From Metaphire vulgaris (lineage: Eukaryota; Annelida; Clitellata; Crassiclitellata; Megascolecidae), in the NCBI GenBank assembly GCA_018105865.1, contig CM030834.1:7915168-7979167 (forward strand): a stretch of 64,000 nucleotides of DNA. Reading direction: 5' to 3'. The notes beneath the pieces were generated by a model, which did not search any database, had not been told where the DNA came from, and saw only the letters and a program-made list of their open reading frames with translations. This document shows, piece by piece, positions 25,101 through 38,127 of this stretch; position 1 is the first letter of the stretch; the number at the start of each line of letters is the position of its first letter. A program made the position numbers and the translations under genes.

Positions 25101-26486
25101 CCTCCGACCAAATATGAGTTAAAACACAATTCTACTATGTCTCTGGACACTTTTTTGTCATTAATCTTATGAGGACTAAGTATTGAGTATATACTCAATA
25201 TATACTAAGTATATATTCATATATGTTTGTGTGTGTTTGTATATATGGATGAATATAAAACATATATATACTGTATATACCCCCCCCCCGGTACACTTTC
25301 TTGATATTATTTTTGTTTGCAAATCCTTTTTCTATTCTGTGCATCTAACCATCTAAGGCAATAATATTACAGAAAATATTACACTCTGAACTGATTCAGA
25401 TTTTGCTTAATAGAATCATCCTGATCTTGAGAAATTGCGTAAAAGCTACTATCAGTGGCTGATGGAGACACATCAGGAGGATCGTGCTGGTGAGCTGAAG
25501 GAGCGAGAGGGTGATGACATTGCTGCAATAAATCTCTACATGAAAGCTGGAATGCCTGCTAGGGCAGCTAAAGTCATTACTGGAAGAGATGTACGCTCTT
25601 GAAATCATTTGCCATCATCTGCAGTCAATCGTCATGAAAGGCTACACTAATGTTTTATAGAGTAGCATATGAATCAGACGGGCTTTATGAGCACTGTGCA
25701 GTAAAACAAGGTTGGAATAACATTTGCTTCATTTGTTTGCCTTCTTTTAAGAAGGTTCAGATGTGGTATTGTGAAGTGTAATTATGGCATTGTTTATTTT
25801 ATTAATGCACATTTTGTAGGAGCTTATGAACAATGCAGATCTGGTTGGACGTGTGTCTAATGCTCTGATGAAAGGTGACATGTATGAAAGAGTAAGCACA
25901 GACAGTTTTATCTTCAGTTAAACTTGCCTATTTGTGTCTGACTGTTGATTAAGAAAAATCTGTAATAATAAATGAGAAATCTTGTATATTAATCGTCATC
26001 GTCATCATCTTGTTATGTCTCTTGTGTGAATTTAACTATTTTTGTTGCCGTTACTCTTTTTGAAGAGTTCAATGCATTTTAGTCTGTTTGCAGAACCAAA
26101 GCCTAGTTGGTAGCTGCAGTCCTGCATCCATCATTTGAGTCTTTTGCTTCCATTTGAATATTTTATTTCCATTTAAATATAGCAATTACAAGTAACTGGT
26201 TCTGCTTGTTCCACTGTAGTGAAATATGCAGTCTATTAATACGTTGTACCAACATAGATTTATCTTTAAGCAAATTTTCTGTCAAATTATCTACAATGTT
26301 GACTGGCTGCTACCAATTCAGTAACAGACATGGCATTTTTGGAATTCTATTGTTTAAAAGTGCTTAGCATTTATAAAAATTGAAATAGATAAAACTTGAT
26401 GTATGTATTCAATCAAATAACTTCTTTAGTGCTTTTACAGTGGTTTTCACACAGGCTTACTTAGTCTCCTAAACCACTTTAAATCA

Positions 26487-26528
<42 letters not shown>

Positions 26529-27479
26529 TACTACTACTACTACTACTACTACTACGCAGCGGATCTGGAACGGATCGCCGGATCGCACGGGTTACTACGC
26601 CGGATGACGGGCAAGTGTACGCCTCCTGCCGTCCCTACGGGCACCTGCGATCTCGGTTAGGACTGTCTACAGGAGATCATGTCATGGACCGCGACAAATC
26701 GCTCTACTAATCCCGGTAAAACAGAATTGCTATGGATCAGTACTCCCAGGAAGGCTCACCTATTAGATCGTTCTCCTCTAACCATCGGTGATGCTGTCAT
26801 CGCTCCGTCTACGGAGGTGCGCCTTCTGGGTGTACTTTTGACGACTCTCTATCCTCGCCGGCCAAGTGAGCTCCGTAACTCGTGCCTGCTACTTTCAGCT
26901 GCGCAAGGACGGTACATTTCAACATCAGCAGCGATCCACGTAGTCCGGGCACTAGTGCTTCCAGGTTGGATTATTGCAATAGCATTCTTCTGGGGCTTCG
27001 GACTATCAGCTTGACCGCCTTCAGTCGGTCATGAACGCTGCGGCCCGATTGATCTTTAGCGCGAGATGGAAGGATCACGTGACTCCATTGCTAAAGGAAC
27101 GGCTACACTGGCTGAAGATCTCGGAGCGTATAGCTTACAAACGCTGTATGGTCACATTCCGAGCACTGCACGACCCTCTCTGCCCGGAGTACATTTCTGC
27201 GCTCTCAGCGGCCATGCCGACTGACTGACTGTCGCAAGCAGCTGCGATCAAACAAGTTTAATTCGCCTTTATGTCCCTCCTCCGTCCAGGACGGTGATGC
27301 TGGGGAAAGATCCGTTACACGCGGCAACCCCTTCTTTGGAACTCTCTTCCCGCCTCAGTGACATCCATCACATCCTAGGCGCTTGCGACTGCCCTATCTT
27401 ATGAACATCTGTAAATCGCTCTTGATTTTAGCACTAGCTATGTTATAGCGTTTAATAAATCATCTAGAAATAATAATAA

Positions 27480-27511
<32 letters not shown>

Positions 27512-27664
27512 TCATGATGCCATATTTTTTTAAGTGTAATGAATAAAGATATCTGTATATCATAGGCTGGAGATCTTTTTGAGAAACTCAACCAACCTCA
27601 TGATGCCATTCAGTGTTACCGTAAGGGCACTGCTTATAGGAGAGGTAAGCATAAGTGCTTTAAT

Positions 27665-27701
<37 letters not shown>

Positions 27702-30700
27702 GTAAACTTCTATGGCGCCACTATCATAATGCCCAGGGCATCAGTTGATGGTGCACCAAAACCAAATTGAATTAGAGCCAGATCAAACCGGAAAGATCAG
27801 TCAGAAACGGCGGGGGAGCAATCTAAGGGGAATAAGCTAAGTCAAACAGGTATGTTTTAAGACCAGATCTGAAAGATGAAAAACTATTAGTTATGCAGAG
27901 TGATATTGGTAATGAATTCCAGAGCCTAGGACCACACACTGAGAAACAACTAATGCCAATGACTGTGTGAGAATGAGGGACGACAAATGAAAGTCCTGCC
28001 GAATATCCAGTGGAATAATTAGTTGGTTGAGGGATAAGTTGCATCTTAAAATTATTAGGTTCATAACATGGTGTTATATACCAAAAGACAGATTTTATAA
28101 TTAATTCAGTGTTTGATGGGAAGCCAATGTAGGGACTGTCTAGCTGGGGATATAAGTTCAGATCTGGGAGATTTGGATATGACTCTAACTAAGGAATTTT
28201 GTACTCTCTTTAGTTTCTGCATATTTTAATTTGTGATTTGCAGACGATTGACCATAGGACGATTGCCCATAGGACAATTGACCACACTAACAAGATTTTG
28301 GCTATTCTCAGCTGACTTTTACGGACACTATCCACATCCACCTATGGACACTATTAGTCACAATAGGGTTAGGTATAAGGTTAAGGTTATATTTTGGGTT
28401 ATGGTTATATACAAAGTGAAATGGCCAAGACTTGGTGTTAAGCCTGTCTTTTGTTCTATGGACACTATCCACCCCTCTGGGGACCTTATTTTCTTAATGT
28501 GTTTTGCTGTGGTCAAACATCCTATGGTCAAATGTCCTATGGTCAATCGTCCTAGAATCAAATTTGTGATGCCAAAAGCATGGAATTGCAGTAATCTAGG
28601 TGATAAGATACCAATGCATTGACTGGTTGAATAAAGATAGGCTTAGGAAGTAGATGTCTGATGCAATTTATGTTCAGAAAATAATAATAAGAAATTTTGC
28701 AGGCTGAATTTATGTGACTAGTGAATGAGAATAAGAATCAAATGTCACACCAAGGTTGTAGGCAGAAGTACTTCTAGAAACAGCAGCAGAACCTCCTAGT
28801 ATTACAGATTTCAGAGATTCAATTTTGGTCAATTTAGCTGGAGTACCTAATAGCAAGAACTCGGTTTTTGATGAATTTAGAAGAAGCTTATTTGAATCCG
28901 TCCATGACTGAATATTAGAGAAGGCATTGGATAAAGTCTCAAGGGATGAGTTTGAAGAGGAGTTATCAAAAGAGATGGGAATTTGAGTATCATCAACATA
29001 AAGATGATAGGCCACTTGATGTTCATCAAGAAGTGAACCCAAGAGGGTTGTATAGAGAGTAAATAACTTTATGCTGCTTTGATAGCATCATCCAGCAAAT
29101 AAAGCAGATAGAGTTTTCAAATTTAGGGTTACCGGTAAACCTTTATAAGAAATCTTGTGCAGATACTCCGGTAACAAATGGATGATACTGATTCTTTGTA
29201 AGACATGACCTCAGTGCGACTGTTCCTTTATAAAGGCTCTGTATATTTTATATTGCAGTAGGAATTAATTAAAATTGTGTTTCTTGAGCCAGCTTATTGT
29301 AAGATGTTTTGTTATATTATTTGAATGAAAATGCTGATGTGTATTTATGATTTTCTTTTTTTTTCAAAAGCGGTTGACTTGGCTCGTAATGCTGAACCTC
29401 AAGAAGTGGTGAAGTTGGAGCTTGAATGGGGCAATTACCTTGTCCAACAAAAGCAGCTCGATGCAGCCATTAACCACTTTATCGAGGCAGGGTCAGTACA
29501 GCCTGCGCCCAGTGCCATGACAAATACCGGTACTCTCAGAATGTCCATATAGTGTTGTTCTTGCATAGCTGTGAATGTTGACGATTACTCGATTTCTTGT
29601 GTATTCTTTTAGTGACAATCTGAAGGCAGTTGATGCTGCAATAAAGTCTCGTCAGTGGCAGAAAGCAGCTCAGATTCTCGAAGTGATTGAAAAGAGACCA
29701 GAAGTGAATCATTACTACAAACTCTTGGCTCAGCATTATGGAAGCATTGGAGAATATGACGTATGATCGCAAAATAACATTTTGAATTGAAGACATTTCA
29801 TAGTTCTTCTTAGATTTAAAGAAATGTTGAAAGATAATGAAAATTTAAGTAAATGTTTAGTATGAGTGTGACCTATATGCTGCTAGCATGAATTTACTAT
29901 TATGCATTCTGCCTTTCAATGTGATATATGTTATCTGAAGTTGTGACTAAGAGAGCACTAAAGTTCTTAGATTGAGCACTCTAGAGAGCCATTTGAGCCA
30001 ACTGACTCTTATTTATATGGTCACTTTATGATTGAATAAGTACGTATTGCACAGATCCAAATGCTCTGAAGTTAAGAAATATTCGTATGTTGTTCACTTT
30101 GAATAATGAGGACAGATAATTTCTTTTTGTGCACAGATTGCCGAATCTTTTTATCAAAAAGCCAACAGTCCACTTGAAGCTGTGAATATGTATAATATGG
30201 CTTGTAAATGGGAAGAAGCTTACCGAGTATGTCATAATTTTTTCAGGATATAATTTTCTATCGCATTCTAGATGTTGCTTCTTTAGCAACAGTGGCTTTG
30301 CATTTTACCATGATGCATAATTTCACTTCAGTTTTTTTTCAATTGCTGTCATTAAAAATTTAGTGAAAATTTGATAAATTGATGGTTTTAAATATATGTA
30401 TTTAAATTTTTTAGTATTAATCGTTGCACAGACAATTTTTTATTCATGATAAATCTGCTTGATGTTTTAAAATATGACGTAATAGCTTTTTAATTACTTC
30501 ATTATTAAATGCCATTGTCTGTGATTACCGGTGTAAGTTAAAAATTTTAATGTTCCAGAATTTATTTCATGATTAGTTTCTGTTAATGCAAATTTTATAT
30601 TATATATCAAATTTTATCTGAGAACTTGTTTAGCGCTTATTATTATGTACCGTAAATTGTGTTTGTCATTGGTCAGTGTTTTAAAATTCAGGCTCTGTAG

Positions 30701-31648
30701 ACAAAGGCTGTGGTTAATTTCCTGCCTGAAATTTTGTTTCTGCTGGAGAGCTGTCATGTCTGACAGTTTGCTGTCTAGCTGTTTAAGAAAGCAAAATTTA
30801 AATTTAATATGGATCATTTTATTGCTATCAAACTTCTCTGAAGATTAAATCTAAAGTCATAGATATTCTAGTGCTGTGTTTCCCAAACTTGTTTGAATGA
30901 TGGACCCTATTTCCTTCCATTAAGCCACTAGGCTCATCAGACCCTCTACTTTTTGAGAGGCTACCATGGGAATGAGGAAGACATTAGGGTTGGGCCCCCA
31001 CTTTTTCATCCAAGTTCATGCCAGTGTTCTGTGGAACCCTGAATTACACTGACTATGATTTGGGAAATACTGTTCTAATGGTTGGCACAAGTAGACTTAA
31101 TTTGATTATTGAGAGTTTGAAGAAGAGGCCTTGCCAACTCTAATCTTTATAATTTTGTCACTAGGTGGCACTCTCTTGCATGCAAGAGTCAGAAATTAAG
31201 GACTCGTACATCAAGCAGGCACAAGAGCTTAAGTCTAAAGGAAGATTCAAGGATGCAGAGAGGTAATTAATTTGTTTATTAGTTATCAAGTGAGATCTAT
31301 GCCAAGAAACAGATTTCTAGTTCATTGTGAAATTGCTTGGATTTTTGGTAAAATTTCAATTTCCATACCTCCTGTTAATACTAGTAAGTAACTCAAATAA
31401 GACAGGTTCATGGTGTAGAGCAGAATTTATTTTGAGAATTGAGTATTTTGCTATTCAAAAATTGTTTTGTTTTAAAGATTATACTTGACTGTAAAAGAAG
31501 TTGACCAGGCCATTATTATGTATAAAGAGAAAAAGATGTACAGTGACATGATTCGTGTTGCAAAACAATTCCGTAAACAAGATTTGGATGAAATCCTTAC
31601 AAGCTGTGGCAAGGTTTGTACTGTCATCATCGCCATCATCATCTTCAC

Positions 31649-31698
<50 letters not shown>

Positions 31699-34600
31699 CC
31701 CTTCTCCTCATCATTATCCTCATTATTAATCATCATCCACTTCATCATCTGCCTCCTCCTCATCATCATCTTCTTCTTCATTATTAATCATCTTCTTCCT
31801 TCTCATCATCGTCATCATCATCATAATCTATCATCGTGTCTCTTAGACTGTTGGAGCCAAAATTATATAATTCACTTCTTAATTTATCCATTTTCATTGC
31901 TCCTTTGATTGCCTGGATTTTTGTTTGAGATGTGTTATTTTTTTAATTTGTGATTTTCATTCTTTTGGGATATTCCTCTGGTTTTTCCCCTTATCAGTGG
32001 TTTTCAATGGCCACTTTATCAGTTTCTTATTACTCATTCTGGTGGCGTGTTCAAAGAAAGAGACAGACAGACAGACAGACAGACAGAGAGAGAGAGGGAG
32101 AGAGAATTTATTCTGTTGTGCATGCTTATGTTAAAATATTCACTAGTGCACCATTGCACTATATTTTAAAAAATCTTTTTATATGTTTATTATTTATTAT
32201 TATAATATTATTTTATAAATTACAACAATCATCCTTTTCATATACTGAAGTGCATCAAGGAATAATTGCATGTTTATGGGTTTTTATGAAGTTGTAATGT
32301 TTCTGCTCATAGTTCTTGAGTCTCTTAAGTGTTTGTTTATTCTTCTACGATTTTATTGTTCGGAAACTTATCACCGCATTTGAATGTCACTACAGGCTGT
32401 CTACGAAAAAAACCCCCAGCAGGAAAACTTTGATTTCTTAAAAGTTCCAAAATATATTTTTATCAAAATTGCCACACTTATGCAGCACATATTTTCCCAC
32501 CTTTCTGCCAATTTTCATCTCATTTGCATGTAAGATGGCCATTTTGTGTGATATCAAATTCAAACTTCGATTTTTACTACTCAGTCGCAGCATGACAGGC
32601 CTAAATATCTATAGCTTCACATAAATTTGGCTTCATGTCAATTTTGGTGGTATTAGTAGCAGTTTTTGTTGTTGTTGCAGTAGTAGTAGTAAAGTTTAAA
32701 TTGAATGCAATTTGGTAAACATGTTTTTAAACTCACAGAATTCGACATAACAATAAAAGTTTGATTTAAACTTTCAAAATGGGTAAACTATCAAATGAAG
32801 ATAAGATGCAAATTCAGACATTGTGGGAGCTTGGCTTTGGATACCAAACAATTTTTGCAATTAAGGTTAGGGTTAGGGTTTGCAATTATGTCCGATAACC
32901 ATCTTGAACAATTGTGGTTTAGGCTGAAATTTCTAGACATTCAATAAAATTTTGTCTGTTGATTCGTAAAAATCAAATTTTGACTTTGATATCTCACAAA
33001 ATGGCTATCTTACATGCAAATGAGATGAAAATAGGCAGAAAGGTGGGTAAATATGTGCTGTAGAAGTATGGAAATTTTGATACAAATATATTTAGGAACT
33101 TTTAAGAAATCATAGTTTTCCTGCTGGGTTTTTTTCATAGACACCCTGTAGTATGAATATGGTGTCTGGGCATTGTATTTGTCGTTCATCAGATATGACA
33201 CTGTGATGTGCTTATTATCATTTAGTTTTACAGGTGAAACATTTAACAAAATATTTCAAATGCTTTGGAAATTTATAATTTATAATTTTTTAAATATTCT
33301 GAATTTTACCTTTTCTTTTGTAGAGAGATTATGAACTGTTCACTGTTCAGTGTTGAGATTTATATTAATAATTATCAGACTTCTTGTTACTCAGACCTCA
33401 ATTATTACATTTATTAATTCATGTTTAGATGTCAGAACAAGATGGACTTTACCGTCAAGCGGAGCATTTCTATTTGGAAGCAAACAAAGTGAAAGAAGTC
33501 ATTACTATGTATCACAAGGTTAATAAGTGGGAGGATTGCTACCGTGTGGCAAAGGCTCGAGGTGGACCCAAAGCCGCTCTTGAGATTGCGTTCTTTTGGG
33601 CTTACCAAATTGGAGGCGATTCAGCCGCTAAATTGCTCACCAAACTTGGTCTCTTTGACGATGTCATCAACTATGCCATCAACCAGGAGTAGGTTTCCAT
33701 GACAGTGTTTACTTGTTTATATTCAATATGCTCATTATTTGGATATTTTAATTTGTTTTGTATTTCGACCACTAATAATGTTTGGCATCTCGGCCTGTGC
33801 ACAGTTTTTCCAATGAAGAAACTATGATGACTGTGACTTTGTCCTTATGCTAACTAGCAAAGATTGAAAGTGGTCACTGACATCTTTTCTATTTGATGAT
33901 AAGCTTAGCTGTCAGTTTTTTGGTCCAGGGAAAATCATGGAAGCTTTTACATTAGTCATTTCCCTACCTACCTAGAATCCTTGATTGAGATTCAGCCCCT
34001 TTGCTCTTCCAGTTTTAGCTTTAAGCAATATTTTTGGATTATTTTTTCATTCAGGCATCAAGCTTTCCAACAGCATCAGTGAAACATTTATGCTGATTAT
34101 TTTAACTTTAATTTATTCTTGCGCACTTAGTGTCTTACGTTCTTGTACTGTTGTAGTCGTCCAGAGTACTTTGAGTTTGCGAGTGACCTGTGCAGAATTG
34201 CCAAGAAAGATATGCAACCCAAGGTTATGGAAAAATATGGTGAATATTTTGAAAGCCTTGGTCACTATGCAGAGGCTGAAGCCCAGTATCTCAAAGCAGG
34301 AATCCCAAAGAATGCCGTGCTAATGTGAGATTTTGCTTTTGAATAATTTCAATCTGAGATTTTTTAATTTACATCATTGATATCAGATAATGATACAATA
34401 ATGCATGGTAAGGTAAAGGTGTGCTACATAGGAGAACCAAAGACTTAGTGCCTTCAGTTTCTTTTGGCATTGACTGAAAAAGGGCGTTTGCCAGCGTTTC
34501 CCTTGCTGCCTTTCCTTTCGCATAGTTAATGATGTTTCTGAATGTTTTCGAATTCCCATCTTACCGTTATTTTGTTCATCTATTTTTCAAGGTACGTTAA

Positions 34601-37600
34601 CTGTCGTGACTGGGAGTCGGCGCGCCGAGTCGCCGAGCAGCACGACGCTTCTTCTCTGACAGACATCCTGATTGCATCGGCCAGTTCTGCTTTCAAGGAG
34701 AAAGAATTCCAAAAAGCAGAATCGTATTTGTTGCAAGCCCAGAAACCTGATTTAGCTGTGAAACTTTATAGGGTAGAGCCTGCCCTCTGGTTGACTTTTC
34801 TATCAATCATAAACAAAAATGTTACCAATATTATTAAATATGCATGAATTCATAAATATTGTATTTTATGCTGCATAATTTCAAATTTGCTGAGTATCTG
34901 TCAAATGAAATGAATAATATTATATTACTAAACTGAAGGTTCTGAATGCTGTTCTTCTAGGATGCTGGAATGTGGCAGGATGCCCTGAGGGTCTGCAAGG
35001 ACTACTCGCCCAACCTTCTGGCTGATTTACAAGATGAATATGACCACGAAATGGCACACAATGCAACCAGGTGTTTTGCAGGCTTTGTCAATAATTCAAT
35101 GATTCCTTGTCTCCATTCTGTTGAATTAGTTAGTGAATTGCCATATGTGTGTGTGTTATGTTGGAATTTGGATACTGTGATATTGTGCTGTGATTGGCTG
35201 TTATTAATTAGTGACCCTATTAAACAGAAATGCACCGATAATTCCTCTGATTGATTGATCGATCGATCGATTGATAGATTGATTGATGCTGCATGGATAA
35301 TGTTTGGTACATAGACAATGTATCCTCAAATAAAGAAGTTGCAGTCAAAGTATGTGAACAGACCTGCATATTGAGTACTGTAGGCAGATATTTGTATTGC
35401 ACATCTGCTGCCTCTAGTTCGCAAAGAGCGTCGTGTACAAGAGAAGTTTAAAAAACACTGCTATAGCTGTTAGAGACAATGGAAATGAAAAGAAACATTG
35501 CTCTTGTTGCACTATAAGCTATACCAATGGTTGTGACGGTGATGGCATTATTTGTTCATGGCTCAAGTGTGAGAAATTGAATATAACACATTTAAAGAAT
35601 GAATATTCCTGTTGGTAATACATTTCAGAGGAGCCGAGACACTTGTGAGACAAGCACAAGAGTGGGAGTCCAAGAGAGAATATGCAATGGCTGTGGACTG
35701 CTATGTCAAAGTCACACCAGATGTTACATCAGATGCAAACATCCTTCAGAAATGCTATCAAAAGGTAATTTGGTTAAACTGGGTCCTCAATTACCGGTAC
35801 TTCCCAGATTTTTTATTTCCTTATTTACTTATTTTTACATGCCTTTGACGTGGAAGTATTGCTCTTGACTTGATGGTATTCTAACACTTTCCATGCTTGT
35901 CATGTGTCCAACACTTTATTAGTTATTTGTTGTCTTCCTATAAGGATTATTCAAATATGGACTTTATGTTATCTGATAATTTTAATTAATTATCCTTTGA
36001 ATATGTCATATTTATTATATCAGCTCCATTGTTGTGCTGCTACTTTGATAGTTCATTTTATCATCTTTATTTGCTTATCTACATCTACATTCTAAACCAG
36101 AATACTGTCCAGTGTGAATGGTTGCAAACCGGTATATGAAAATTCTTATAGTTTCTTTATTCTTCTATAGCAGAAGGAAAAGGTCGTGCTGACCTCTTTG
36201 TAATTCAGAGCAAGTCACATTGTAGGAGTGGCACATTTAACACCCATTGCCTTCAGAACCAGTATGACAGAGCCCACATTTTTGCCAGCCTATTAACCTT
36301 TATTACTTGAATACAAGTTGAATTGACTTGCTGACATAAATTACATGTAGTGAAATTGTTATTCAGACTACTGTAAGTGGTGATGTTTTATGAGTAAAGT
36401 TTTCTTTTTTTGGATGTTTAATTATTGTGTTTTGCACTAATTTTGTTCTAAGGCAACTGAATTGGCATTGAAATTTCTTGATCCTGATAAAGCAGCCAAA
36501 GTAGTTAGCAGAGTTGCTCCAGTACTCATACATGTCGAGAGACAGACTGCGGTAACTACTCACATGAAATCATTTCAGTTTTTTATACGTTAAGTTGTAA
36601 ATTTATAGAAATTGAGTGTCATATTGTTTGTATGTGAACCTTGAAGTTTTCTTTGATAATTTACTATTTATTACCATTATTATTTATTATTATTGTTGTT
36701 GTTGTTGCCAGTTTTAGCTCTTTTGATGTATGTGAATGATAGTGTTATTGCTTTAAAAATTAATTTCACAATGTACTTGGAATACTGTACTTAGTATGTA
36801 CTGAATGTACTTAACATACTTATATGTATTCATATCTAATCTCTAGGCTGCTGAACTTTACCTTAAAGTTGAGAAATTCAAGGATGCAATTGATGCTTTC
36901 ATTGCTGGTGAAGATTGGGATCAAGCGAGAAAGGTTGCCACTACATATGAGCCTGGGTAAAAAAATCTACCTTCATATTTCTCCAGTTCTTTACATTGCT
37001 TTATTGTGATCAATGAATATCCAACTTGTTGCATTCTATTCTGCTCCTTTTGCAGAAAAGAAACTTCAATTATTCTTTTGCTGTTACATGTTTGTCAGTT
37101 CTGCTTAGTTCGTCCTGTGTGCATTCATATTAGTTGCCTGTTGCTTGCATGGCACTTGCCTTATTTTCATTCTTCTGGCATGCACTTGTATAAAGTGAAC
37201 CTATATTCATTGTATACATATACCAGTGGCGGCTCCAGGATGTGGCAAGTGGGGGGCCGTTAGGGTGGCAACTTATAAGCATGGGGGTCAACCATTTGTT
37301 GATAGGTATATAGTAGTAAGCATAGGGTCCCAACAGAGGGGGCCACTGGGGGGCCAGGCATTCAGTAGTGGGTACAGGCCCCCAGACCCCCTATGTGGAG
37401 CCGCCACTAACATATACACATAAAATATATTTTGCATATGCAATCGACCTAGTTGGTGTTATGTGACTGGTTCCCATCAGAACACTGAAGTTGAGCAACA
37501 TTGAGCATGGCTCATACTTGAATGGGTGACATTTTGAGATTGATACATGGTGCTGGCGTCCAACCAATCCATTCACTGGTTAGGCATGGGTAAATTGGTA

Positions 37601-38083
37601 GCACTGTTAAGCTGCAAAGATAAAATGAATGTCTCAGGGAAGCATTGGAAAATTATTATTGATTGATGGCAAAAAGTAGCACTGTATACCATGTGGGGTT
37701 TATTTGCACCCAAGGTTGTCTTGAGGGTGAAGTTCTTGAAATATTGTAATTCAGTGCATTATTTCTGTTGACATATCTTTGTGACTGTGACAAACTGAAT
37801 TTGTAGTTGTTTTGCTTTGTAGTTATTCAGATGTTTTCCAGCTTACCTGAATTGATGGCAGCTTCATTGCAATTAAAGATTGTTTTTATGTTTGAAGTCT
37901 TAGACGATATGTGGATGAGAAGTATACCCAATATCTCAAAGATAAAGACAAACTAGATGCTGTAAGTTTAACTGAAGAAAAATGATCTCAGAAATTTGCA
38001 TTTTGGGTCTGTTTCTTGTCTGAGAGTGAAATTTGCGTTGGCTAAATATTTGTTTTACTTCATTGCTTGTCCTGGTGCACAGT

Positions 38084-38127
<44 letters not shown>

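Noticed and set aside
31472..31787. Open frames rich in Met, Asp, Ser or Ile on both strands
   Set aside because: They are translations of the (TCA)n microsatellite after IFT172 exon 29.
37462..37561. Possible 5S rRNA gene
   Set aside because: Too many mismatches, 5' third missing or unrecognisable, and a second copy shares the same changes; a 5S-derived SINE is more likely.
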